From Rapana venosa (lineage: Eukaryota > Mollusca > Gastropoda > Neogastropoda > Muricidae): a DNA stretch of 64,000 bases. The stretch lies in the NCBI GenBank assembly GCA_028751875.1, contig CM054155.1:733917-797916 (forward strand). The letters run 5' to 3'. A model generated the notes under the pieces. It was given only the letters and a program-made list of their open reading frames with translations. It ran no database searches and had not been told where the DNA came from. Shown here one piece after another: positions 1 through 64,000 of the stretch. Position numbers and translations under genes: made by a program. Numbering within the stretch: the first letter of the stretch is position 1; each line of letters begins with the position of its first letter.

Positions 1-1450
1 GTTACATTATAGTGTAAAATAATTGTAGTATAAATGACAAGCCCAATAGAGTTGTCCATTGGGAATGTAAGCAACACTTTACTTTACTTTAGGCCTTGGA
101 GTCTGTTACATTATAGTGTAAAATAATTGTAGTATAAATGACAAGCCCAATAGAGTTGTCCATTGAGAATGTAAGCAACACTTTACTTTACTTTAGGCCT
201 TGGAGTCTGTTACATTATAGTGTAAAATAATTGTAGTATAAATGACAAGCCCAATAGAGTTGTCCATTGGGAATGTAAGCAACACTTTACTTTACTTTAG
301 GCCTTGGAGTCTGTTACATTATAGTGTAAAATAATTGTAGTATAAATGACAAGCCCAATAGAGTTGTCCATTGAGAATGTAAGCAACACTTTACTTTACT
401 TTAGGCCTTGGAGTCTGTTACACTATAGTGTAAAATAATTGTAGTATAAATGACAAGCCCAATAGAGTTGTCCATTGGGAATGTAAGCAACACTTTACTT
501 TACTTTAGGCCTTGGAGTCTGTTACACTATAGTGTAAAATAATTGTAGTATAAATGACAAGCCCAATAGAGTTGTCCATTGAGAATGTAAGCAACACTTT
601 ACTTTACTTTAGGCCTTGGAGTCTGTTACACTATAGTGTAAAATAGTTGTAGTATAAATGACAAGCCCAATAGAGTTGTCCATTGAGAATGTAAGCAACA
701 CTTTACTTTACTTTAGGCCTTGGAGTCTGTTACATTATAGTGTAAAATAATTGTAGTATAAATGACAAGCCCAATAGAGTTGTCCATTGAGAATGTAAGC
801 AACACTTTACTTTACTTTAGGCCTTGGAGTCTGTTACACTATAGTGTAAAATAATTGTAGTATAAATGACAAGCCCAATAGAGTTGTCCATTGGGAATGT
901 AAGCAACACTTTACTTTACTTTAGGCCTTGGAGTCTGTTACACTATAGTGTAAAATAATTGTAGTATAAATGACAAGCCCAATAGAGTTGTCCATTGAGA
1001 ATGTAAGGAACACTTTACTTTACTTTAGGCCTTGGAGTCTGTTACACTATAGTGTAAAATAGTTGTAGTATAAATGACAAGCCCAATAGAGTTGTCCATT
1101 GGGAATGTAAGCAACACTTTACTTTACTTTAGGCCTTGGAGTCTGTTACACTATAGTGTAAAATAATTGTAGTATAAATGACAAGCCCAATAGAGTTGTC
1201 CATTGAGAATGTAAGCAACACTTTTTTTTACTTAAGGCCTTGGAGTCTGTTACACTATAGTATAAAATAATTGTAGTATAAATGACAAGCCCAAAAGAGT
1301 TGTCCATTGAGAATGTAAGCAACACTTTACTTTACTTAAGGCCTTGGAGTCTGTTACACTATAGTATAAAATAATTGTAGTATAAATGACAAGCCCAATA
1401 GAGTTGTCCATTGAGAATGTAAGCAGCACTTTACTTTACTTTAGACCTTG
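1..1450. repeat. 104-bp tandem satellite (about 14 copies, open at the window start)
   Basis: The unit begins gttacattatagtgtaaaat and ends ggccttggagtct, period 104 (copies at 1, 105, 209 and so on). Variants alternate gggaat/gagaat and cattatag/cactatag, suggesting higher-order units. Each unit has a pyrimidine-rich tttactttag, which looks like a splice acceptor. The last copies (1240-1500) are degraded. Confidence 0.97.
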
Positions 1451-1729
1451 GAATGTTAGATATACTGCCACCACCAAAACGCTGGTCGTTGAGAATGTAA
1501 GCATACCTTCACAGCAACGTTTTGAAGTAAACACAGCAGTGTGTATTTAGCCTACACTATAACCATCAAAGAACTGGCCATGAAATGACAGCTCCATGAG
1601 CATGTTTCACTGAGGTCCAGTCATTGCTGCAACACAATGTTTGAAATGAACACTGACATCATTTTTTTTCTTGCTGCCTCATAGTTTGTGACAACCCTGT
1701 CCTGCTGTACCCACGCCACTCATCTTAAT

Positions 1730-1960
1730 CTCCCTGCTACAGCCATACCCAGATTCGTTATGTATTCCCGGGTCGGAAGAACCCACCAATATCAGGCAGC
1801 CATAGGGCTGCCAGCCGGCGAGGCCCTGCACTGCTACTGGGTCACTTTGGTGAGGTTCAGTGGCGCCTGTTCTGAGTTAACATACGCAGAACGCCACCTA
1901 CTAAGCCCCCTTCTATAACGACAGTATTAGCTCTGTTGCGGAGCCAGACTGAGTCGTCCG
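1730..1960 (+). repeat. Unclassified dispersed repeat, copy 1
   Basis: It shares ggtcactttggtg, ttcagtgg, cctgtt, cgacagta and ggagccag in order with 12700-12920. No coding similarity is seen. The overlapping 76-codon open frame at 1688-1918 is not protein-like. Confidence 0.6.
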
Positions 1961-2027
1961 CCCGAGGTGGTAACCACCACAACATCCCTTCAACGACTGC
2001 CCCACTCGGTAAAGACAACAGAATGTA

Positions 2028-2375
2028 ATAGAATGGCCAGGTAAGTTGAGGTCGAGTTTACAGACTTCAAAAGATTCATGGGGAAAAGGAAGGGAGTGGC
2101 AGAGGGACAGAGCTGGTTGCAGTGTGTCTTTATAGATGACAGCAATGCCACCTCCACGGGAGAGAGTCGTGGAAAAGAAAGGGTTTTGTAGCCAGGTGGT
2201 GTCAGTTGTTGTATTGTTGGTTCATGACCTTGTGGGTTTAGCCAGGTTTCTGTGAGAAAAGTTAGATCGATGTTCTGTTCAGATATGAAATCAGAGAGAT
2301 AGTCGGCTTTGCCCTCTGGGCAGACAGATTGCGCATTAAGTAAACATATATGGAGAAGGTTTGAATGATTCCACA
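2028..2375 (-). mobile_element. CR1/L2-like LINE fragment (endonuclease part)
   Basis: It matches the minus-strand LINE at 53567-53905 along its length, including agcaatgccacctccacggg and tctgtgagaaaagtta. It is truncated at both ends and decayed. It corresponds to the endonuclease segment. Confidence 0.85.
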
Positions 2376-3634
2376 GTCCTCCTGTTTACCACAGCCCCCA
2401 ACTGAGGAGTCGTTACTGAGAATCACTTGACCGTTGAACCTCCTGTCCCTTCCTCTCTGTCAGATCTGCTACTTTGAGGGGTGCAGACTGCACTCTGAAT
2501 GTCGTTGTTTGTCTGGAGATGCGCTGTTGCCCTGACTGCGTGCCATTGGTTCCCTCCAGGCTTGTGATGGCAGTTCCTTCCTAGCTGTGCCCCAAAGTCT
2601 GCACCAGTGACACAGAGTTTAGACTCATGCTGCTGGCTTGGTCTTTCGCTCCTCTAACCATCTAAACCGTGTGTTTCATTGCCTCTGCTGGCCACCTGTG
2701 CAAAGTAGAATCAGCTACACCGCACTGCTTCTCGCTTTCCAATGTGTCTGTCAGCTTGGTCCCTCCCTTCTCTACCATACTCTCTGCTGTTTGTTCCCAC
2801 TGACTGCTCTCACTCTTTCTGTGATACAAGGCCATAGGTGTTGCAGCCTGTGCTTTGAAAGGTTGTGGGCCAGGTAGCTTCTCTCAGCCAGCACCCCCTC
2901 CCCTCTTTGGTTTCATCTTCCTCTTGCCCTTTCTTCATAGTCTCAGCCTTCAACATGCCCTAAAGCTGCCTCTTCCCTTCTTCTTGACCATGCAAGAGTC
3001 CCTAACTAGGATTTCATATGTCTGTTTCTGTGTTGCCGGCGTGTACGCTTGTGAAATGTGTGCGCGCGCGTGCATGAGGGGTGTGGTGTGTGCGCGCACG
3101 CTAGCATGCGCGTGTGCATGCGCGTGTCTTGCTTTCTGTTTAATCAATATGCGCTGAACCCAGGTGTTTGAGCGTAGGCCAGTGATTGCTTTTGCATTGA
3201 AATAATATTTCAGCTAAAAAGATCTTTGCTAGTGAATGGGATAGCTGTTTACTTTCTCCAAACGATGTATTGTCATGTGTTTTCGTATCCCAGTCTCGTT
3301 GTCTACTTCATGAAGCCTGTTGTGTTCTTGCCTCATAACACTTGCAGTTACCTCATGGCAAGCGGCTAGAGCTGTGCAGGTGTCTGCTTACTTTGCCCAG
3401 TGTTTGCAGCACTACACTGCGGGGCCTGGAATGTCTAGTCATGCAGGATAGAGTCACAGATCCCTGCTGAAGAAGGGGCCATTGGTAATGTAGGAAGTAC
3501 CAAGAGTGGCCATTAGATATAGCAATCATTTGCCTTGTAGTCGTCGTCAGTATCATCACTTTTGTCATAGTCCTCGTCCTCGTGATTCTCCTGGTCGTCA
3601 TGTGGGTTGTGTTGATTGTTCTGTGTGCTCACAG

Positions 3635-56959
<53,325 letters not shown>

Positions 56960-57204
56960 GTCAGTCTTTGTCAACACTGAGAGATGTCACCAGATTATTG
57001 AGTCACCATCCTCCTCATAATTATACATCCAATGGGCTTTGATGGCTGGCTGGTAGACTGGTTGGGATTGCCTTTTGCTTTGAGCATTGCTCTTGTGATT
57101 TGACAATTACTGAATGCGTGGGTTGAAGCCTCTACTGAAGTGTCTGTCTGAGGGGATTGCCTCCTCAAGTTGATAGTGTGTGTCCTTTGCACGGAACGAT
57201 TAAT

Positions 57205-57310
57205 TGATGTTCCGTGTGCGAACACACTCAAAACACCTGGCGTGTGTTGACAAATCAGTCCATTTTTGTGGACGAGTAGGCCACTGATGCATGTATGGCC
57301 TGTGGTGTGG
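57205..57310 (+). mobile_element. SINE-A body fragment
   Basis: It shares ccgtgtgcgaacacac, gagtaggccactg and related short blocks with SINE-A. Head and tail are lost. Confidence 0.5.
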
Positions 57311-57389
57311 ACGATCGATACCTACATACCCACCGTGCACCCTGTGACTGAGAGCGGAATGGGGTCCCTCATTGGCAGCTTTCTTACCT

Positions 57390-57711
57390 TATAATAATAA
57401 TAATAATAATAATGTATGGAATTTATATAGCGCTGAATCTTGTAAAGCAACAAATCAAAGCGCTCAGATTTTATTTCATACCACTTTAAGTCACGGCAGA
57501 TTTCTCTCCGTGAAATTCGGGCTGCTCTCCCCGGGGAGAGCGGGAGAACGCGTCGCCACTTAGCGCTGCGCCACCCTTTCACCCTTTTTTTTTTTCTGCA
57601 GCTGTATTTGTTTCCCTATCAGAGTGGCTTTTTTCTAAGAATTTTGCCAGGACAACTCTCTTGTTGCCGTGGGTTTTTTTACGTGCGCTAAATAATTACG
57701 TGTAACACACG

Positions 57712-57742
<31 letters not shown>

Positions 57743-57883
57743 TAGCGCCCAGACCACCACTCATGGTCTAATGGATGGGGAAAAAATTTCCGATCCAAAC
57801 GGGGTACGAACCGCCGCACACTTCAGACCCGGACTTTTCGCTTTCTAGACAGGCGCGTTACCTCTAGACCACCGATCCACCTT
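57390..57883 (-). mobile_element. SINE-B, tRNA-derived, essentially complete
   Basis: Read on the minus strand, it starts with a tRNA-like head: A-box region tggtctagaggtaacgcg and B box ggttcgtaccc. The body is shared with 30377-30620. It ends with gcgctttgatttgttgcttt, then agcgctatataaattccata and (ATT)n. The tail matches LINE-B's 3' end, suggesting it uses that LINE's machinery. It is not a functional tRNA gene. Confidence 0.9.
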
Positions 57884-57894
57884 ATAGTACCCCC

Positions 57895-58000
57895 TCCCCT
57901 CCTCATTATCACCCATATTTTGTTAGGATATATCATCATGATGCTTCTCATTATTACCCATATTTTGTTAGAATATACCAACATGATGCTTCTCATTATT
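57895..58000 (+). repeat. 45-bp minisatellite, part before the RTE
   Basis: Two or three units of catgatgcttctcattatta plus cccatattttgttagaatat. The array resumes beyond the RTE at 61207 and 61620. Confidence 0.88.
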
Positions 58001-61000
58001 GTTACTGTTACTGTTACTGGTGCCGTAACCCGCCAGGGTCGTAGGGGCGCTGCATGGTGGACGAACGGTGGACCAGCTGGCTCCACTTAGCGCGGTCGTG
58101 GCGAGTGCCTGGGTGACACTGAAGTCCTCCCCTGTCCAATCACGGATGTCGTCGGCCCACTTTTCCCTCTGTCTGCCCGTCTTCTCTTCCCCTGGACTGT
58201 TCCTTGCAGGATGGTCTTTGCAAGTCCTTCTGAGCGTGTTACGTGCCCATACCATCTGAGTTTCCTCTTTTTCACCATGGTCAGTAGGTCTTCATAGTCC
58301 CGCACTTGTTGAGTGATCTTTCTGCGGACTTCATTGTTGGTGACATGGTCCTTGTATGAGATGCCAAGGAGCCTTCTGAGGCATCTCATTTCTACTGCTT
58401 GGATCTTCCTTTGTAGGTTTGCGTTCAGTGTCCATGCCTCACATGCGTAAAGCATGATTGAGATGCCTAGCGCGTTTAGTAACTTTACCTTGGTTCCGAG
58501 AGGGATGTTTCTGTCTCTCCATATGGTCTTCAGTCTTGCCATTGCTGCTGCTGTTTGTGCCGCTCTTGCTAGGATTTCGGTCTTCGATCCTCCTCACTTA
58601 TGATGGCTCCAAGGTACTTGAAATGGTCAACTGTCTCCAGTTCTTTTCCGCTGAGAGTGATCTTGGTGGTGATTGGCTGGGCACTGTTTGACATGAGCTT
58701 GCTTTTCTCGGCGCTGATTTCCATGCCGTATCGTGAGGATATTTCGTCCAGTTGCTTCACTAGGTTGGCCATTTCCTCTTCATTTCCTGCCAGACCGTCA
58801 ATGTCATCGGCAAACCTGAGGTTGGTGATTGTCCGCCCTCCAATGCTGACTGTGCCTGTGTGGTCTTCCAAGGCGTCAGTCATGATGCGTTCAAGGAAAA
58901 TGTTAAACAGTGTCGGTGACAGCAGACATCCCTGTCGGACCCCAACTGAGGTACGGAACCATTCCCCTCCGTGCCCTGTACGAGTACTGCACTGGTGGCC
59001 TTTGAGTAGAGTTCCTTGATGGTGTGGATCAGCTTCTGGCCCATGTTGAATTTGTTCATGGTGGCCCACAGAGCGTCATGCCATACTCTATCGAAGGCCT
59101 TCTTAAAATCAATGAAGACTGGAAGATGTCTTGTTGATGCTGGCTGTATTTCTCACACAGAACCCTCAGGTTGAATATCTGTTCTGTGGTGCTTCTATTT
59201 GGGCGGAAACCGGCCTGCTCTTCGGCGATGATCTCTTCTGCCTGTGGTTTCAGCCTGTTCAGGATCACTTTCAGCATGACTTTACTGGCATGACTTATGA
59301 GGCTGATTGTCCTGTAGTTTTGGCAATGCTGGAGATTTCCTTTCTTGGGGAGAGTGATGATGAGTGATTGAGTCCATGGTGAAGGCCACTCTCCGGTCTG
59401 CCAGATCTTGTTGCAGATACTTGTAAGGATGTCTGTCACTGCTTCTCCCCCGTGTTGGATCAGCTCTGCTGGGGTGTTGTCGATTCCTGCTGATTTTCCT
59501 TTCTTCGGCGATCTAATTGCTACTTCTACTTCCTCGCGTAGAATTGGGAAGTTGTCTTTATTCGATGAGGCTTGGCTTGCAAGTACGCTAAGGTCGCCTA
59601 GTGTCTGATGATTGTAGAGTTCGGAACAGTATTCCGTCCATCTGCCAACGATTTCCTTCTTTTCTGTTAGACAATTCCCTTCTTTGTCCTGGATGTTACT
59701 GACTCTTGCCTGTTTCTGTTTGGTGAGCTCTTTCACAATCTGGTATGCTCTTCTGCTATTATTCTTTGTCAGGCTCTCTTCGATTTCTCTACATTGTTTC
59801 TCTATCCATTCCTCCTTGGTCTTCCTCATGTCTCTCCTGATCTTCTTGTTTACTTTTCTGTACTCATCTGCTCCTGTAGTGTTCTTGCTCTTCTTCAGGT
59901 CTCGTCTATTGTCACACATATTCAAGATTTCATCTTTGACCCATGGTTGTGTTTTTCGGCGATGTTTGCCAAGGAGTATGCTTGCTGTCTCAGTCATCAC
60001 TGCGTTAAAACTGATGGTCATCGTTTCGGCATCTTCTTCAAGTGCCAGCAGTGGTGCGAATTTCCCTCCTATTGTTGCTTGGAAGGACTCGGCGATGGTG
60101 TGGTCCTTCAGTCTGTCCAGGTTGAACTTGAGTCTGATGTTCTTTGTATTATTGATCTTCTTCAATCGGACTCTAAAGTTCAGGAGCACGAGGTCATAAT
60201 CGCTGCCCATGTCTGCACCTGGGAATGTCCTCGTCTTGGCTCTGTTGATGCCAGATCGAAACCGGTTCTGCACCAGGATGTAGTCAATCTGGTTGTGATG
60301 GATCCATTTTGTGTATGCCATGTCCAGCGTCGGGATGCCTTGTGTTCTCCAAGGGTATTGGCGAGCACCGTGTCGTTGTAGCTGGCAAATTCCAGTAGTC
60401 GGAGTCCTCGCTCATTGGTGATCGCATTACAGGAGGGACCGCAGAATTTGCTCCAGTCTTTCAGTGCGTCTCCGCCCACCTTGGCGTTCCAGTCTCCCTG
60501 GATGATCAAGATGTCTTTCTTGTTCACCGTATCGATGATGCCCTGTAGTTGGTTGTATAATTCCTCTACGTGTTCATCATCGTGATCCGTTGTTGGTGCA
60601 TAGGCTTGAATCACTGTGATGTTGAATGGGGCTGCCCTGAGGCGGATGGCCATAAGCCGGCTGTTTACTGGGTAGTATCCTATTACCGAGTTCTTGATGT
60701 TCTTGTTGACAAGCATGCCTACGCCATTGATATGTTTGTCCTGCTCTCCGCTATAGTAGAGCATATGTCCCTCGTCAGTATGGTGTTCACCGTGTTCCTT
60801 CCATCTGACTTCACAGAGACCTACCAGATGCCAGGTGTACTTGTCCAGCTCGTATAGCAGTTCTTGGAGTTTGCCTGTTTGGGCCAGACTTCTTACATTC
60901 CACGTTGCGATGGTGATGTAGTCGCTTCCTCTGATCTTTTTTGTAGGGGTTCCACCAGTAGCACACTTGGCGCCTCCACCCTGGTGGCAGACGGAAGGCG

Positions 61001-61206
61001 CGGTCCTTGTTGACCCGGGCGGCGACCGATCCGGTATATTCTTTATTGTGTTGTCCATTCCATACAGCGTGTCTTGGGCAAAAGTAGCCTGGCGGCGCCC
61101 ATCCCTCTCCAGGCGTGATTTTTGGGTTGGGTTGACTCCCCACATGTCACAGGTGGTACCGGATTCCATGGTTACCGGTAGCAGAGGACACCTCTGACCT
61201 GACCTG
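58001..61206 (-). mobile_element. RTE-type LINE, near full length (3.2 kb)
   Basis: On the minus strand: endonuclease 61211-60180 (IATWNVRSLAQTGKLQELL, VGLCEVRWKEHGEHHTDEGH, IQGDWNAKVGGDALKDW, then a shift into HHNQIDYILVQNRFRS and GADMGSDYDLVLLNF), connector and RT 60321-59056 (KKGKSAGIDNTPAELI, YRTISLISHASKVMLK, EEQAGFRPNRSTTEQIF), RT 59069-58569 (GVRQGCLLSPTLFNIFLERI, LRFADDIDGLAGNEEEM) and C-terminus 58542-58087. At least three frameshifts separate them. ctcattatt flanks both ends. The tail is (GTAACA)n-like. Confidence 0.96.
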
Positions 61207-61330
61207 CTCATTATTACCCACTTTCAAATCCATCCCCAAACCACACTCATTTCCTAAGATCTACCCCCTCAAAGTCATACCCATACTCTTGTGACAGTCG
61301 CCCCGTCTCCATACCCCGCCCAGGCGTGCT

Positions 61331-61494
61331 CTGTGTGTGTGTGTGTGTGGGTGTGTGTGTGTGTGTGTGTGTGTTGTGTGTGTGTGTGTGTTGTGTGTGT
61401 TTGATATTTGTTTATCGTGTGTGTGTGGTTATTTGATATTTGTTTATCGTGTGTGTGTGTGTGTGTGTGTGGGGTGTGTGTGTGTGTGTGTGTG
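61331..61494. repeat. (GT)n-rich tract with short duplication
   Basis: gt runs plus two copies of tttgatatttgtttatcgtg. Confidence 0.93.
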
Positions 61495-61547
61495 TAGATT
61501 TGATATCTGCTTATGTTATTTATGTGGTATCGTATGCGTGTAAGTAA

Positions 61548-61622
61548 TTTGAATGTAAGCGCTTTGATTTGTTACTTTACAAGATTCAGCGCTATCTAAA
61601 GTCCATACATCATTATTATTAC
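61548..61622 (+). mobile_element. LINE-B/SINE-B tail-only fragment
   Basis: The run gcgctttgatttgttacttt, acaagattcagcgctatcta, then catcattattatt is the shared tail in + orientation, with no body. Confidence 0.8.
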
Positions 61623-63290
61623 TCTTTTTTCAGGTTATAGCAATATGATGCTTCTCATTATTACCCACATTTTTCAGGTTATAGCAATATGATGCTCCTC
61701 ATTATTATATACATTTGTTCAAGTTATAGCAATATGATGTTCCCCATTATTACCCACATTTTTCAGGTTATAGCAATATGATGCTCCTCATTATTACCCA
61801 CATTTTTCAGGTTATAGCAACATGATGCTCCTCATTATTACCCACATTTTTCAGGTTATGGCAATATGATGTTCCTCATTATTACCCACATTTTTCAGGT
61901 TATGGCAATATGATGCTCCTCATTATTACCTTCATTTTTCAGGTTATAGCAACATGATGCTCCTCATTATTACCCACATTTTCCAGGTTATAGCAACATG
62001 ATGCTCCTCATTATTACCCACATTTTTCAGGTTATGGCAATATGATGCTCCTCATTACTACCCACATTTTTCAGGTTATGGCAATATGATGTTCCTCATT
62101 ATTACCCACATTTTTCAGGTTATGGCAATATGATGTTCCTCATTATTACCCACATTTGGTGAGGCTATAGCGACATGATTCTCCTAATTATTACACATAT
62201 TTTATCAGGCTATAGCGACATGATTCTCCTCATTATTACACATATTTTATCAGGCTATAGCGACATGATTCTCCTCATTATTACACATATTTTATCAGGC
62301 TATAGCGACATGATTCTCCTAATTATTACACATATTTTATCAGGCTATAGCGACATGATTCTCCTAATTATTACACATATTTTATCAGGCTATAGCGACA
62401 TGATTCTCCTAATTATTACACATATTTTATCAGGCTATAGCGACATGATTCTCCTAATTATTACACATATTTATCAGGCTATAGCGACATGATTCTCCTC
62501 AATTATTACACATATTTATCAGGCTATAGCGACATGATTCTCCTAATTATTACACATATTTTATCAGGCTATAGCGACATGATTCTCCTCAATTATTACA
62601 CATATTTTATCAGGCTATAGCGACATGATTCTCCTAATTATTACACATATTTTATCAGGCTATAGCGACATGATTCTCCTAATTATTACACATATTTTAT
62701 CAGGCTATAGCGACATGATTCTCCTAATTATTACACATATTTTATCAGGCTATAGCGACATGATTCTCCTAATTATTACACATATTTTATCAGGCTATAG
62801 CGACATGATTCTCCTAATTATTACACATATTTTATCAGGCTATAGCGACATGATTCTCCTAATTATTACACATATTTTATCAGGCTATAGCGACATGATG
62901 TTCCTCATTATTACACATATTTTATCAGGCTATAGCGACATGATTCTCCTCATTATTACACATATTTTATCAGGCTATAGCGACATGATTCTCCTAATTA
63001 TTACACATATTTTATCAGGCTATAGCGACATGATGTTCCTCATTATTACACATATTTTATCAGGCTATAGCGACATGATTCTCCTCATTATTACACATAT
63101 TTATCAGGTTATGGCGACATGATTCTCCTCATTATTACACATATTTTATCAGGCTATAGCGACATGATTCTCCTAATTATTACACATATTTATCAGGTTA
63201 TGGCGACATGATTCTCCTAATTATTACACATATTTTATCAGGTTATGGCGACATGATTCTCCTCATTATTACACATATTTATCAGGTTAC
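61623..63290 (+). repeat. 44/45-bp minisatellite, main part
   Basis: The older subtype (61623-62160) is caggttatagcaatatgatg plus ctcctcattattacccacat plus tttt (44 bp). The younger one (62160-63290) is caggctatagcgacatgatt plus ctcctaattattacacatat plus tttat (45 bp, very uniform). Units carry tttatcagg, an acceptor-like string. Its 15-codon length opens false frames reading DMILLIITHILSGYS. Confidence 0.96.
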
Positions 63291-63661
63291 AGAAACCGGA
63301 TTCAGCACTTGTCAAGACTGTCATGAGATCAGTACCCGCTGTCGCCACAACACAGCGCCATCCTATCTCTGTGAATGTCTTCACTTGTAAACTCCATCTC
63401 GTACCCTCCATTTTGCTGCAGATGCCTTTGCTTACAAACAACCAGATTGAACCAATCCACCCTTTGTCTAATTCTGGTCCATCAATCTGGAATGATCTAA
63501 CCTCTCTCCTTTCGCCAGAATGCTACGTATGACACTTATAAATCCAGCCTCAATACAGACTGCTTTCCAGCCTAAGACCTTTCCCTGCTGTTTCTTCCCA
63601 TATAATTATGTCCCTGCTTTCAACAGCCCCAAACCCCATCACCCTGCCAAAGTGTATTGCC

Positions 63662-63709
<48 letters not shown>

Positions 63710-63905
63710 TGGTGTGTGGTGTGTGAAGAGAGAGAGAGAGAGAGAGGAGTGAGGAGAAGAGAGAGAGAGAATCTGAGTGTGTGTGAATCTAAAGCTATTA
63801 CAACTATTTGTGGTTGGTTGCATGTTAAGAGTAGATGAATGCAAAGTACTTTGGTTTTGTTTAACAAGATTTAGTGCTATGTGAAATTCTCGAGTGTTAT
63901 TATCT
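63291..63905 (+). mobile_element. LINE-B 3' end copy
   Basis: Frames give FTCKLHLVPSILLQ and SNSGPSIWNDL, matching the C-terminus of LINE-B. (CG)n/(GT)n and (GA)n tracts (63660-63772) and the tail agatttagtgctatgtgaaa follow. It is truncated and decayed. Confidence 0.85.
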
Positions 63906-64000
63906 CATTATTGTTATTACACATTAGGTATTTTTTGGGTATGTCAGACATGTCATCAATTCATCGGTCCTGCAACAGATTCTTTTCTTTACATTAACTA

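Noticed and set aside
62175..63122. Frames reading MILLIITHILSGYSD, resembling a repeated membrane peptide
   Set aside because: A 45-bp minisatellite of codon-multiple length. The 44-bp neighbours break the frame, and no start, signal or context supports a gene.

Overview
This is a window of animal nuclear DNA, not bacterial. Exons are short, separated by large introns, and bounded by GT...AG splice sites. tRNA-derived SINEs, RTE-type and CR1/L2-type LINEs, and very abundant (GT)n, (CT)n and minisatellite arrays fill the rest. The repeat content and the protein sequence suggest a lophotrochozoan, most likely a gastropod mollusc; that assignment is an inference. A run of exactly 500 N (8501-9000) marks an assembly gap.

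Only one host gene is supported: an axonemal dynein heavy chain on the + strand, closest by recalled family sequence to DNAH2 (inner-arm dynein f/I1, 1-beta heavy chain). Eighteen exons between 3635 and 56959 splice in frame (about 3.1 kb, about 1,030 codons, about 5% of the window). They run from the linker region (exons 1-7) through AAA1 (Walker A in exon 8, Walker B in exon 9), AAA2 (exons 12-16) to the Walker A of AAA3 (exon 18). The gene is open at both ends: the N-terminal tail lies upstream, and AAA3-AAA6, stalk and C-terminus lie downstream. One exon of about 46 codons expected between exons 2 and 3 was not found.

Layout. 1-1450: 104-bp satellite. 1.5-14.4 kb: exons 1-7 with LINE fragments. 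14.4-21.8 kb: an intron of nested LINE and SINE copies, including an RTE insertion with a 13-bp target duplication. 21.8-31.2 kb: exons 8-13, AAA1 and the start of AAA2, with minisatellites between them. 31.2-39.1 kb: exons 14-16. 39.4-45.0 kb: a 40-bp array with internal insertions, ending at exon 17. 45.6-47.4 kb: 24-bp and 39-bp arrays open in several frames. 47.5-56.3 kb: LINE fragments and a nearly full-length CR1/L2-like element. 56.3-57.0 kb: minisatellite and exon 18. 57.2-63.9 kb: SINE, a nearly full-length RTE, a 45-bp array and a LINE tail.

The most unusual feature is that many intronic tandem repeats are built from the gene's own splice junctions. The arrays before exons 11, 12 and 18 repeat the acceptor plus the first coding bases of the exon. 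The array after exon 12 starts at its donor, and exon 14's end plus donor is present three times. Decayed partial copies of exons 1, 9, 10, 12 and 16 lie in adjacent introns. This points to repeated local duplication across exon-intron borders followed by array expansion.
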